Source of the DNA: Bosea sp. PAMC 26642
GTDB lineage: Bacteria > Pseudomonadota > Alphaproteobacteria > Rhizobiales > Beijerinckiaceae
Assembly (NCBI RefSeq): GCF_001562255.1
Contig: NZ_CP014301.1
Location: 124,001-188,000 of the forward strand
Length of the DNA stretch: 64,000 bases
Direction: 5' to 3'
The notes beneath the pieces were generated by a model. It did no database searches. It had not been told where the DNA came from and saw nothing but the letters and a program-made list of their open reading frames with translations. The stretch's first letter is position 1; each line of letters opens with the position of its first letter. A program made the translations under genes and the position numbers. Of this stretch, positions 52,024 through 61,267 are shown piece after piece.

Positions 52024-53391
52024 ATGAACCGCGATCTTGCTTCTGTCTTCAGCTATATTGACCAAGAGCGAGACAGATCGGTCAATCGGCTCCTCGACTA
52101 TCTACGTTATCCCAGCATCAGCGCTCAAAACATAGGTATCGCGGACGTCGCGGATCGATTGGTCAGCATGTTAACGGCAGTAGGATTAGAAACGCGCGCC
52201 ATGAAAACGGCCGGGCATCCAATTGTCTCCGCACGCTGGACTGGGGCGTCCAACCGTCCCACCGTGCTGTTGTATGGCCACTACGACGTTCAGCCCCCAG
52301 AGCCACTAGATGCTTGGACGACGCCACCCTTCGAGCCTGCGATTCGGGCAGGGCGAATATATGCGCGGGGCGTGGCTGATAATAAAGGTCAGCACCTAGC
52401 GCAAATCCTAGCGATCGAAGGTCATCTCAAAGTACATGGTTGCCTGCCGTGCAACGTAATACTGATATTGGAAGGCGAAGAGGAAATTGGTAGCCCGCAT
52501 ATTGCAGAGTTTATGCGCGCGCATCGAGAAATGTTTGCCGCAGATTTGGCCGTGACGGCCGACGGAAGTATGCACGCTTCCGGCCGACCAAACCTTAAAT
52601 TTGGCTGCCGAGGTGTGATTTCGTTCGATCTCCGGGTTCGGCACGCCAACCGAGATGTTCATTCAGGCAATTTTGGCGGTGTGGTACCAAACCCCCTTTG
52701 GACATTGGTCCAGCTTTTGACGACAATGAAGGATGCACAAGGCGAGATCACGATTGAAGGATTTCACGACGCCATAATCGTTCCCAGCGCGCAGGAGCGC
52801 GAAGCTGCCGCACGGCTACCAATCGACATGGCTGATTTCATGGATGCGCTCGGCCTCGACCGGCTCGATACGCCCATTGATCGCCCATTTTACGAGCGGT
52901 TGAGCTTTTACCCTACGTTGACGCTCAACGGAATCCACGGCGGATATGGCGGGGCTGGAACTAAGACAGTGTTGCCGCATGAGGCGACCGCAAAATGCGA
53001 CGTGAGACTGGTTGCGGCACAAAACCCCGCTGATATTGCTGCAAAGATAGCGGCCCATGTCGCTCGACATGCACCTGAGGTCGAGTTCATCTGCAATGAC
53101 GAAGGTATGTATCCCTCAAAGACGCCAATGAACTCTCCATTGGCTAAGCCTATTGAACGGGCAATCGCTTGCGCATACGGGACAGACCCTCTGCTCTATC
53201 CGTCAGGCTTCGGCAGTCTACCCAGCTACGTTTTCACAGACATTCTGGGCATTCCGGCGTTTGTGGTGAATTATGCTAACGCAGATTCCGCCAATCATGC
53301 GCCAAACGAGAACTTGACACTCGAATGCTTTCACAACGGTATTCGATGCAGCGCGGCGATTCTTCACGAGTTGGGACAACTCCGCTTATAA
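52024..53391 (+). CDS. M20 family metallopeptidase (dipeptidase-like)
   Basis: 455 residues. Zn ligands and catalytic residues are visible: LYGHYDVQPPEPLDAW, RGVADNKGQH, ILEGEEEIGSPH, LAVTADGSMHASGRP and NHAPNENLTLE at the end. GTKTVLPHEATAKCDVRLV marks the dimerisation/catalytic transition. It is close to CNDP-like dipeptidases acting in the cytosol; the substrate is unknown. ATG 52024 gives the usual N-terminus. Codons are visibly less GC-rich than those of the neighbours, suggesting recent acquisition. Convergent with the LOG gene. Confidence 0.92.
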   Translation: MNRDLASVFSYIDQERDRSVNRLLDYLRYPSISAQNIGIADVADRLVSMLTAVGLETRAMKTAGHPIVSARWTGASNRPTVLLYGHYDVQPPEPLDAWTTPPFEPAIRAGRIYARGVADNKGQHLAQILAIEGHLKVHGCLPCNVILILEGEEEIGSPHIAEFMRAHREMFAADLAVTADGSMHASGRPNLKFGCRGVISFDLRVRHANRDVHSGNFGGVVPNPLWTLVQLLTTMKDAQGEITIEGFHDAIIVPSAQEREAAARLPIDMADFMDALGLDRLDTPIDRPFYERLSFYPTLTLNGIHGGYGGAGTKTVLPHEATAKCDVRLVAAQNPADIAAKIAAHVARHAPEVEFICNDEGMYPSKTPMNSPLAKPIERAIACAYGTDPLLYPSGFGSLPSYVFTDILGIPAFVVNYANADSANHAPNENLTLECFHNGIRCSAAILHELGQLRL

Positions 53392-53466
53392 ACGTCCGGT
53401 TTGGGTCGGAGGCGGAACCGAAACTGACCAGCTACCGAGCGACGCCGGTGCTTTACGAACCGGGCC

Positions 53467-54228
53467 TTACGTCCGCACGCTGCCCTCGGCCGCCGGCTCC
53501 CAACTATCGCCCGCTCCGGATACCAAACAATCATAGGCCTCCTCCGGCGTGTCGGCATAGCGGAACAGCGAGAGATCCTCGGCCCGGATCAGCCCGGCAT
53601 CGGCCATGGTCTTGAGGTTCAGCAGACCCTTCCAGAACGCGCTGTCATAGAGCACGATCGGAACCGGGCGCATCTTGCCGGTCTGCACCAGCGTGATGAT
53701 CTCGAACAATTCGTCGAGCGTGCCGAAGCCGCCGGGGAAGACCACCAGTGCCGCCGCGCGCATCGCCAGATGCATCTTGCGCATCGCGAAATAATGGAAG
53801 CGGAACGTCAGGTCCGGCGTCGACCAGGCATTGGGATCCTGCTCGTGCGGCAAGGTGATGTTGAAGCCGATCGAGAGGGCGCCGGCTTCCGCCGCGCCGC
53901 GATTGGCGGCTTCCATGATGCCGGGTCCGCCGCCCGTGGCAATGACGTGCCGGTGCTCGCCCCCGATCGTCGCCAGCGCGCCTCCTTTTTCCGAGGCGAT
54001 GCGCGCGAACGCACGCGCCGCCTCGTACCAGGGATTGCCCTCGCGCACCCGCGCCGAGCCGAAGACGACGATGGTCGAGGCGATGCCGCGTGCCCGCAAA
54101 TGGTCCTCGGCCTTCTGGTATTCGAGCATGAAGCGCGCGCCACGCGTCGAGTCGCCGAGGATGAAATCCGGGTCGAGCGCGGCGAGCCGGTAGGAGGGTG
54201 AGGTCTTCTGGGCGGTGTTGTCGGGCAT
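53467..54228 (-). CDS. LOG/TIGR00730-family Rossmann-fold protein
   Basis: 253 residues. The nucleotide-binding loop VFGSARV, the GGGPGIMEAANRGA motif and the catalytic FPGGFGTLDELFEIITLVQTGK motif identify the LOG family. Members release free cytokinin bases or other bases from nucleoside 5'-monophosphates and were once misannotated as lysine decarboxylases. The roughly 60-residue N-terminal extension is typical of the longer bacterial type II-like LOGs. The true substrate here is unknown. Confidence 0.92.
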   Translation of the reverse strand: MPDNTAQKTSPSYRLAALDPDFILGDSTRGARFMLEYQKAEDHLRARGIASTIVVFGSARVREGNPWYEAARAFARIASEKGGALATIGGEHRHVIATGGGPGIMEAANRGAAEAGALSIGFNITLPHEQDPNAWSTPDLTFRFHYFAMRKMHLAMRAAALVVFPGGFGTLDELFEIITLVQTGKMRPVPIVLYDSAFWKGLLNLKTMADAGLIRAEDLSLFRYADTPEEAYDCLVSGAGDSWEPAAEGSVRT

Positions 54229-54283
54229 GGCGTCGTCCTGCGAATTTGCGCCCTGAATAGCGGCGCCGGCGCGGACTGTCCCG

Positions 54284-54904
54284 TCAGGCGAGATATTTCC
54301 GCAGGATCGCCGCCAGCCGCCCGGCCCCCGAATTATGCGGCAGCAACGTCACGAAGCGCCCGTCCGTGCCCATCAGATAGGTCAGTGAGCCATGGTCGAC
54401 GGCATACTCGCTTGCGCCGTGGTGAGGCTGCGTCAGCTTGCGCCGATGCACCTTGTAGGCTCTGGCGACCTCCGCGATCTCGGCCTCGCTGCCGGTGAGC
54501 CCGATCAGGCGCGGATGGAAGGCGGCGACATAGGCCGCCAGCACCGGTGGGGTGTCGTTGCCGGGATCAACCGTGATGAAAAGCGGGACGAGCTTGTCCG
54601 CCGCGGGGCCGACTGCATCGAGCGCCTGCGCGATCGTCGGCAGGTCGATAGGGCAGGTGTCGGTGCAGCGCGTGAAGCCGAAATAGACCAGCATGAACCG
54701 GCCTTGGAAATCTCGGTCGCTGACGCGCCTGCCGGTGTGGTCGGTCAGCGTGAACGGACCGCCGAACCGCGTGGCGAGCCGGTCGTCCATGGCGCTTGCC
54801 GGAGCGGGCGCACCATGCCCGGCATGGCTTTGAGCCGGAGCCTGCGTAGCAAAGCCGGCCGCGATGCCGCAGAGGAACGTCCTGCGGCACAACTGCAGGG
54901 TCAT
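54284..54904 (-). CDS. SCO1/SenC family copper/redox protein
   Basis: 206 residues. The N-terminal twin-Arg-free signal region (CRRTFLCGIAAGFATQAPAQS) is followed by a thioredoxin fold with the copper-binding C-x3-C pair in FTRCTDTCPIDLPT and the distal His in VDHGSLTYLMG. Sco proteins deliver Cu to cytochrome oxidase CuA or act as periplasmic thiol reductants. Its start overlaps the stop of the upstream gene by 4 bp (ATGA). It is the third gene of a periplasmic operon. Confidence 0.92.
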   Translation of the reverse strand: MTLQLCRRTFLCGIAAGFATQAPAQSHAGHGAPAPASAMDDRLATRFGGPFTLTDHTGRRVSDRDFQGRFMLVYFGFTRCTDTCPIDLPTIAQALDAVGPAADKLVPLFITVDPGNDTPPVLAAYVAAFHPRLIGLTGSEAEIAEVARAYKVHRRKLTQPHHGASEYAVDHGSLTYLMGTDGRFVTLLPHNSGAGRLAAILRKYLA

Positions 54905-55413
54905 TTCGGCTTGATGTCCTTGCGTCCGAACGGGCCATCCTCCGCAATGATGCGGTTGGCTTCGGGATCGGCCCGCCACCATTCCTCTGCCTTGCCGTGC
55001 TGCGCCTCCCAATCGGCCTTGAAGCGCTCGGCCGGGACGAAAGGTTGCGCCGGATCACTGCGCACGCCCTGAACGAAGAACAGCGTCACCGCCGGGTTCT
55101 CGATCAGCAGGCCGTCGGCCTCGATCTCGCGACCGCAGAAGCCGGCGAGGTCCCGGATCGCCCCGGCGAAATCGACATTCGATTTTGCCACGAGCCGGAA
55201 CGTGCCGTCTCCCAACACCAGGCCGAGCTGACGCTTGCCGCCGCCGCAATCGGGCGCGCAGCGCCCCTTGAGATGGCACAGCGCGTCGACGACCTTGCCC
55301 TTCAGCACCGCAGGTTCCTCATGCGGGATGTTCCAGGCCTCGGCGGCGGAGGCGGGAGCCGCCGCCAGAGCCGTGGCAACCGCAGTCGCAGCAAGGCGGT
55401 GGAACGCCATCAT
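54901..55413 (-). CDS. Periplasmic Cys-rich protein, partner of Sco1
   Basis: 170 residues, not recognised as a named family. It has a signal peptide (ending ASAAEAW) and KGKVVDALCHLKGRCAPDCGGGKRQLGLVL, with three Cys and one His close together, which could bind copper or form a disulfide. A similar order of elements occurs in the next gene upstream. The 4-bp overlap with sco1 suggests that its product works with the Sco protein. Confidence 0.75.
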   Translation of the reverse strand: MMAFHRLAATAVATALAAAPASAAEAWNIPHEEPAVLKGKVVDALCHLKGRCAPDCGGGKRQLGLVLGDGTFRLVAKSNVDFAGAIRDLAGFCGREIEADGLLIENPAVTLFFVQGVRSDPAQPFVPAERFKADWEAQHGKAEEWWRADPEANRIIAEDGPFGRKDIKPK

Positions 55414-55416
55414 CGC

Positions 55417-55857
55417 TCAGTTCCCGAACGGCTGGATGCCGTATTCCTCATGGGTCATCGTGATGATGCCCTTGTCGTCGGCGATGCGGTCGACGAGCAG
55501 GTATTTCACCCCGTCGCGTTCGAGCAGTTCGCCGTCGACCGTGACCTCATGCGTCGCCATCCGGGCAACGCGCGGATTGGAGGCGCTGTCCTCGTCGTCG
55601 CCGATTCTGAGGATCAGATAGAGTGCGCCGTCCGCATCGCGGATACTGACCGGAATGCCGCCGAGCGCGCACCAAACCGCGCATTGATGATGCGCCGTTC
55701 CCTTGGCGAACATCAGGCCGCTGATCGTGCACCAGGTATCGCTGATCTCGCCTGTGACCGTGACGCGCCGGCCGTCCTGCGCCATGGCGGGGGCAGCGCT
55801 CGCCAGCGTGAGCGCCATGCCTGCAAGAAGCCCGCGCCATCGAGACACGATCGTCAT
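55417..55857 (-). CDS. Periplasmic Cys-containing protein, first gene of the Sco1 operon
   Basis: 146 residues with a signal peptide (MTIVSRWRGLLAGMALTLASAAPAMAQ). The mature part, VTVTGEISDTWCTISGLMFAKGTAHHQCAVWCALGGIPVSI, has three Cys and a His pair, arranged like the Cys segment of the next gene (GxVxDxxC...C...C..GG.P/Q). The two look like distant paralogues. ATG 55857 was preferred over a frame opening at 55950 because the signal peptide begins there. The next gene starts 3 bp later. Function is unknown; metal or redox work with Sco1 is likely. Confidence 0.75.
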   Translation of the reverse strand: MTIVSRWRGLLAGMALTLASAAPAMAQDGRRVTVTGEISDTWCTISGLMFAKGTAHHQCAVWCALGGIPVSIRDADGALYLILRIGDDEDSASNPRVARMATHEVTVDGELLERDGVKYLLVDRIADDKGIITMTHEEYGIQPFGN

Positions 55858-55985
55858 GTCCGTCCCGCCCCTCCCGGCCTCGCAGGCCGGTTTCATCGGC
55901 AGGGCAATGCTTTGCCAGCACGTTGCCTCTAGCATCGCCGTAGACGACACCCTAGAAGATGCCTCGCAAACGGACCAGAGCAGGC

Positions 55986-57068
55986 ATGATCGAGACCGAT
56001 AACTTAAGCGCGAGCCTTCTTGCAGAGATCGCCGCCGCGACCGATGAGGCCGGGCTGGAGCGGATTCGCATCGCCGCGCTCGGCAAGACGGGCTCGATTT
56101 CCGCGCTGCTGAAGACGCTCGGCGCGATGACGCCAGACGAGCGCAAGGAGAAGGGCCCGCTGATCAACGGCCTGCGCGACCGCGTCCAGAGCGCGCTGGC
56201 GTCGCGCAAGGAGGCGCTGGGCGAGGCGGCGCTGGAGGCGAGGCTGGCGTCCGAGCGCATCGACGTGTCGCTGCCGGTGCGCGAAGGGCCGGAAGCGCGC
56301 GGCCGTATCCATCCAATCAGCCAGGTCATCGATGAGATCACCGCGATCTTTGGCGATATGGGCTTCGCCGTCGCCGAAGGTCCCGATATCGAGACCGACG
56401 ATCTCAACTTCACCAAGCTGAACTTCCCCGTAGGCCATCCCGCCCGCGAGATGCACGACACGTTCTTCTTTCAGCCCGACGCCAATGGCGAGCGCAAGCT
56501 TTTGCGCACCCACACTTCGCCCGTGCAGGTCCGCACCATGATGGCGCAGGAACCTCCGATCCGGGTGATCTGCCCGGGCCGGACCTATCGGATGGACTCC
56601 GACCAGACCCACACGCCGATGTTCCACCAGGTTGAAGGCCTGGTGATCGACAAGAAGGCGCATATGGGCCATCTCAAATGGATCCTGGAGGAGTTCTGCA
56701 AGGCCTTCTTCGAGATCGACAGCGTCAAAATGCGCTTCCGGCCGTCATTCTTTCCCTTCACCGAGCCCTCAGTCGAGGTCGATATCCAGTGCTCCCGCAA
56801 GGGCGGCGAGATCCGCTTCGGCGAGGGCGATGACTGGCTCGAAATCCTCGGCTGCGGCATGGTCCACCCTAATGTCCTGCGCAATTGCGGGCTCGATCCG
56901 GAAATCTATCAGGGCTTTGCCTGGGGCATGGGCATCGACCGCATCGCCATGCTGAAATACGGCATGCCGGACCTGCGCCCCTTCTTCGAGGCAGATGTAC
57001 GCTGGCTCGCGCATTACGGCTTCCGCCCGCTCGACCTGCCGACGCTGACCGGCGGTCTGTCGTCGTGA
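55986..57068 (+). CDS. pheS: Phenylalanine-tRNA ligase alpha subunit
   Basis: 360 residues. The N-terminal coiled-coil ([37 protein letters not shown]) is followed by the class II core: motif 2 region [26 protein letters not shown], then [16 protein letters not shown] and motif 3 [14 protein letters not shown]. It charges tRNA-Phe as alpha2beta2 with PheT. ATG 55986 gives the typical length; ATG 55959 adds nine basic residues. A glycosyltransferase gene lies between it and pheT. Confidence 0.97.
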   Translation: MIETDNLSASLLAEIAAATDEAGLERIRIAALGKTGSISALLKTLGAMTPDERKEKGPLINGLRDRVQSALASRKEALGEAALEARLASERIDVSLPVREGPEARGRIHPISQVIDEITAIFGDMGFAVAEGPDIETDDLNFTKLNFPVGHPAREMHDTFFFQPDANGERKLLRTHTSPVQVRTMMAQEPPIRVICPGRTYRMDSDQTHTPMFHQVEGLVIDKKAHMGHLKWILEEFCKAFFEIDSVKMRFRPSFFPFTEPSVEVDIQCSRKGGEIRFGEGDDWLEILGCGMVHPNVLRNCGLDPEIYQGFAWGMGIDRIAMLKYGMPDLRPFFEADVRWLAHYGFRPLDLPTLTGGLSS

Positions 57069-57096
57069 CGGCGCGCGCTGAACCGGGGAGGGCGGC

Positions 57097-58284
57097 ATGA
57101 GCCCGGCTGGATGGGCGATGCTGTTTGCGGCGCTGTTCGTCGCGACCAACCTGTTGTGCCAGGCGATCGCCTTCGTTCGGCTGCGCCGCATTGTGACGCG
57201 CTCCGCCGTACTCGATGCGCAGCCGGCTGTGACGATCGTGCGCCCGGTGCGCGGGCTCGAAGCCTTCAGCCGCGAGACGCTGACGTCTGGCCTCGTGCTC
57301 GACTATCCGGGCTACCGGACACTCTTCTGCGTCGCCGATGCCAACGACCCGATCGTTCCGCTGCTCGAGGAACTGATCGGCCTGCAGGGCGCGGAGCGCG
57401 TCGGCCTGATCACCGGCGACGTCGCCGTCAGCGCCAATCCCAAGCTCAACAATTGCGTCAAGGGCTGGGAGGCAGGGACGACCGAATGGGTCATCCTCGC
57501 CGATTCCAACGTGCTGATGCCGAAGGACTACATCCAGCGCCTGCTGGCATCGTGGCGCCCCGATTCCGGTCTGGTCTGCTCGACGCCGGTCGGCTCGCGC
57601 CCGAACGGCTTCTGGGCCGAGCTGGAATGCGCCTTCCTCAACACCTTCCAGGCGCGCTGGCAATATGCCGGCGAGGCGTGCGGATTCGGCTTCGCCCAAG
57701 GCAAGTCGATGCTCTGGAACAAGCCCTTCCTTGACGCCAATGGCGGCATCGCGGCGCTCGCAGCCGAGATCGCCGAGGACGCGGCGGCGACCAAGCTGGT
57801 GCGCCGGGCCGGCAAGCATGTCCATCTCGTCGGCCAGCCCTTCGAGCAACCTCTGGGCAAGCGCACGCTCTACGACGTCGTCCAGCGCCAGTTCCGCTGG
57901 GCGCGGCTGCGGCGCGTGACCTTCCTGCCCTTCTTCGCGCCGGAGATCCTGTCGGGGCCGCTGATCCCGGTCGTGCTGGCGCTGCTGGCTGCGCCCTGGC
58001 TCGGCCTGTCGAGCCTGTTAGCGGTCGCCTGCGTGCTGGTGCCCTGGTATTCAGCCGAACTGGCGCTGGCCTATGGCGTCGGCTGGTATGTCTCCTGGCG
58101 GATGCCGCTGGCGCTGCTGGTCCGCGACATCGTGTTCCCCGGCATCTGGGCCTATGCCTTCATTGCCGGCGAGGTCACCTGGCGCGGCAATGCCATGAAG
58201 ATCAGGACGGATGGCGAGGATGAGCTGAATGCAACCGCTCCCGCCCTGTCTCATGCCAATCTGAGAAACGACGGACAGTCATGA
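57097..58284 (+). CDS. GT21 ceramide-glucosyltransferase-like membrane enzyme
   Basis: 395 residues. An N-terminal helix ([20 protein letters not shown]), then a GT-A domain with the processive-type residues D1 in [10 protein letters not shown]2 in [10 protein letters not shown]3 in AEDAAATK and the Q-x-x-R-W motif QRQFRW, and three or four C-terminal helices. This is the GT21 pattern of ceramide glucosyltransferase and of hopanoid HpnI. It likely adds a sugar to a lipid at the inner membrane. It sits between pheS and pheT and its stop overlaps the pheT start by 4 bp, an unusual placement. Confidence 0.88.
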   Translation: MSPAGWAMLFAALFVATNLLCQAIAFVRLRRIVTRSAVLDAQPAVTIVRPVRGLEAFSRETLTSGLVLDYPGYRTLFCVADANDPIVPLLEELIGLQGAERVGLITGDVAVSANPKLNNCVKGWEAGTTEWVILADSNVLMPKDYIQRLLASWRPDSGLVCSTPVGSRPNGFWAELECAFLNTFQARWQYAGEACGFGFAQGKSMLWNKPFLDANGGIAALAAEIAEDAAATKLVRRAGKHVHLVGQPFEQPLGKRTLYDVVQRQFRWARLRRVTFLPFFAPEILSGPLIPVVLALLAAPWLGLSSLLAVACVLVPWYSAELALAYGVGWYVSWRMPLALLVRDIVFPGIWAYAFIAGEVTWRGNAMKIRTDGEDELNATAPALSHANLRNDGQS

Positions 58285-60704
58285 AGTTCACTTTGTCCTG
58301 GTTGAAGACCCACCTCGACACCTCCGACTCGCTCGACAGCATCGCCGAGACGCTGACCCGCGTCGGGCTCGAGGTCGAGGACGTCGAGAACAAGGCCAAG
58401 GCGCTTTCCGCCTTCACCATCGCCTATGTCATCGAGGCGATGCAGCATCCAAACGCCGACCGCCTGCGCGTCTGCATGGTCGATACCGGCGCGGGCGAGC
58501 CGGTGCAGGTCGTCTGTGGCGCGCCCAATGCCCGTACCGGCATGAAGAGCGTCTTCTCTCCGCCCGGCACCTATATACCCGGCAAGGACATCACGCTCGG
58601 CAAGGGTGTCATCCGCGGCGTCGAATCCAACGGGATGCTCTGCTCGGCGGCGGAACTGCAGACCTCCGACGAATCCGACGGCATCATCGATCTGCCTTCC
58701 GACGCTCCGGTCGGCCAGCCCTACGCCGCCTGGCTCGGGCTCGACGATGCCACGATCGAGGTCGCGGTCACACCCAACCGGGCCGATGCGCTGGGCGTCG
58801 CCGGCATCGCGCGCGATCTCGCCGCCGCCGGCCTCGGATCGCTGAAGACGCCTCCGGCCCAGCCAGTTCGCGGCAGCTTTCCCTGCCCGGTGAGGGTGAC
58901 GCTCGACTTCGTCCCCGAAGACAAGAACCTCTGCCCCGCTTTCGCCCTGCGGCTTGTCCGGGGCGTGAAGAATGGCCCGTCGCCGGAATGGCTGCAGGCA
59001 CGGCTACGGGCGATCGGGCTGCGGCCGATCAATGCGCTGGTCGACATCACCAATTTCATGACCTTCGACCGTAACCGGCCGCTCCACGTCTTCGACGCGG
59101 CCAAGGTCAAGGGCGACCTGATCGTGCGCCGTGCGCGGGACGGTGAGACCATTCTTGCGCTCGACGGCAAGACCTATGCGTTGACTGACGAGCAGGTCGT
59201 CATCGCCGACGAGAACGGCGTCGAGTCGCTTGCCGGCATCATGGGCGGCGAGGCGTCCGGTTGCGACGAGGGCACGACCGACGTGCTGGTCGAGAGCGCG
59301 CTCTGGGACCCCCTCAACATCGCCCGCTCGGGTCGCGCGCTCGGCATCAATTCGGACGCGCGCTATCGTTTCGAACGCGGCATAGATCCCGATTTCTGTC
59401 GACCGGGGCTCGATCTCGCGACCGCGATGATCATCGAGCTTTGCGGCGGCGAGGCGTCCGAGATGGTGTTCGAGGGCGGACTGCCCGACAGCCCCGGCGC
59501 CATCGACTTCCCCTGGTCGGAGGTCAAGCGCCTGACCGGGATCGATCTGCCCGTCGTCGAGATGAAACTGGCGCTGACCTCCCTCGGCTTCCACGTCTCG
59601 GGCGCGGGCGACCGCGTCAAGGTCGCCCCTCCGACCTGGCGCGGCGATGTCGCCGGCAAGGCCGACCTCGTCGAGGAAATCCTGCGGATTGCCGGGCTCG
59701 ACCGCGTCGTCTCGACGCCGCTGCCCCGCATCAGGGGCGAGGTCGTCAAGCCCGTGCTGACCGTGCTGCAGAAGCGCACCCGCACCGCCAAGCGCCTGCT
59801 CGCCAGCCGCGGCATGGTCGAGGCCGTGACGTGGTCCTTCATCTCGCAGGACGCGGCAAGGCTCTTCGGCGGCGGCTCGCGCAAGCTCGCGCTCGCCAAC
59901 CCGATCGCGGCCGATCTTTCCGACATGCGCCCCTCGCTGCTGCCGGGGCTGATCCGCTCGGCCCAGGCCAATGCCGATAGGGGCCATGGCGATATCGCGC
60001 TGTTCGAGGTCGGGCAGATTTTCCTCAGCGACGAGCCGGAAGGCCAGATTATTGCGGCCGCCGGTCTGCGGCGCGGCTCGGCCCGGCTCGAAGGCGTCGG
60101 GCGCAATTGGGATGGTGCGACGAAGTCCGCCGACGTCATCGACGCGAAGGCCGACGTCATCGGCCTCCTCGCCGGCCTCGGCGTGCCGGTCGGTGGGCTT
60201 CAGATCGTGGCGGGCGGCCCTGCCTGGGCGCATCCCGGCCGTTCGGCCACGCTGCAGTTTGGCCCCAAGGGCGTCATCGGTGCCTTCGGCGAGGTCCACC
60301 CCCGGGTGATGAAGGCGCTCGACGTCAAGGGCCCGCTGGTCGCTTTCGAGATCCATCTCGATGCGTTGCCGCTGCCGAAATACAAGCCGACCAAGGTCAA
60401 GCCGAAACTCGCTCTGTCGGGCTTTCAGCCGGTGACGCGAGACTTCGCCTTCATCGTCGACGAGACCGTCCCGGCCGGCGACATGATCAAGGCCGCGCAG
60501 AATGCCGACCGGACGCTGATCTCGGATGTTTCCGTGTTCGATCTTTACGAGGGCCCGGGCGTCGAGGCGGGCAGGAAGTCGGTGGCACTCGCAGTGACCC
60601 TGCAGCCCGTCGAAAAGACTTTGGCTGAAGCCGAGATCGAGGCTGTCGGCGCGAAAATCGTCGCGGAGATGGCCAAGCGTTACGGCGCGACCTTGCGGGC
60701 TTAA
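58281..60704 (+). CDS. pheT: Phenylalanine-tRNA ligase beta subunit
   Basis: 807 residues, full length. The domains are in order: N-terminal [14 protein letters not shown], an EMAP/OB-type tRNA-binding domain (about 40-150, [13 protein letters not shown]), B3/B4 with editing site (about 210-380), B5 (about 405-475), the inactive catalytic-like core and a C-terminal FDX-ACB domain ([24 protein letters not shown] to the end). It overlaps the glycosyltransferase by 4 bp, so it depends on that gene for translation. Confidence 0.97.
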   Translation: MKFTLSWLKTHLDTSDSLDSIAETLTRVGLEVEDVENKAKALSAFTIAYVIEAMQHPNADRLRVCMVDTGAGEPVQVVCGAPNARTGMKSVFSPPGTYIPGKDITLGKGVIRGVESNGMLCSAAELQTSDESDGIIDLPSDAPVGQPYAAWLGLDDATIEVAVTPNRADALGVAGIARDLAAAGLGSLKTPPAQPVRGSFPCPVRVTLDFVPEDKNLCPAFALRLVRGVKNGPSPEWLQARLRAIGLRPINALVDITNFMTFDRNRPLHVFDAAKVKGDLIVRRARDGETILALDGKTYALTDEQVVIADENGVESLAGIMGGEASGCDEGTTDVLVESALWDPLNIARSGRALGINSDARYRFERGIDPDFCRPGLDLATAMIIELCGGEASEMVFEGGLPDSPGAIDFPWSEVKRLTGIDLPVVEMKLALTSLGFHVSGAGDRVKVAPPTWRGDVAGKADLVEEILRIAGLDRVVSTPLPRIRGEVVKPVLTVLQKRTRTAKRLLASRGMVEAVTWSFISQDAARLFGGGSRKLALANPIAADLSDMRPSLLPGLIRSAQANADRGHGDIALFEVGQIFLSDEPEGQIIAAAGLRRGSARLEGVGRNWDGATKSADVIDAKADVIGLLAGLGVPVGGLQIVAGGPAWAHPGRSATLQFGPKGVIGAFGEVHPRVMKALDVKGPLVAFEIHLDALPLPKYKPTKVKPKLALSGFQPVTRDFAFIVDETVPAGDMIKAAQNADRTLISDVSVFDLYEGPGVEAGRKSVALAVTLQPVEKTLAEAEIEAVGAKIVAEMAKRYGATLRA

Positions 60705-61267
60705 GGGTTGTAAAAGCGCTCGTTGCAAAACGAGACTGCGCCGGCGCTTGTTTGACAATATTGGTTAGCAGTGCCGGGCAATCTCGATTGAGAAGCGCCG
60801 ATTACAATTCGTTGCGCCGATGCTGAGTCGGCACTCTCTTCGGCCAATATCTTGCAAAAGTGGATCTAAATGATAATTTTATCCGCAAATAAGCTTATTT
60901 AAAGAGAATTTATACGAATATAATAATCGTTCGCGCGACAGCGCGAATCTCCAGAGGTCATTCTGAGCAAGATGAAGAATTTCTTCGAGATTCATGCTGA
61001 GAAAAATATGTACGAAAAAGGCATAAAATATATATTTATTGATATAACGAATAGTTTTAATATTATAGGATTTTAATTTACATAATGGGGAGTGTTAATT
61101 GCAAATATATTAATTAATTAAAATTTTAACTAATAAAATACATACAGATATTCCTGAATGCCCAAAAGTAAACTTTCTTGGGGATTTTGGTTTTGGCGCG
61201 TTTGACAAGCCTTCACGCCAATTTTACACCGTGGATGCAGGCATCCAAATTTCATGGATACGTCGAA
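60705..61267. other. AT-rich intergenic region with hairpins
   Basis: About 560 bp without a gene. A hairpin CTCGTT-GCAA-AACGAG (60719-60734) follows pheT. From about 60,865 to 61,175 the DNA is extremely AT-rich, unlike anything else in the window. It contains a GC-rich hairpin TTCGCGC-GACA-GCGCGAA (60930-60947), a dyad centred on GAAGAATTTCTTC (about 60974-60986) and runs such as ATATATTAATTAATTAAA. It is probably the control region of the GMC oxidoreductase gene. Confidence 0.6.

Noticed and set aside
59004..60758. 584-codon open frame on the minus strand
   Set aside because: Antisense to pheT.
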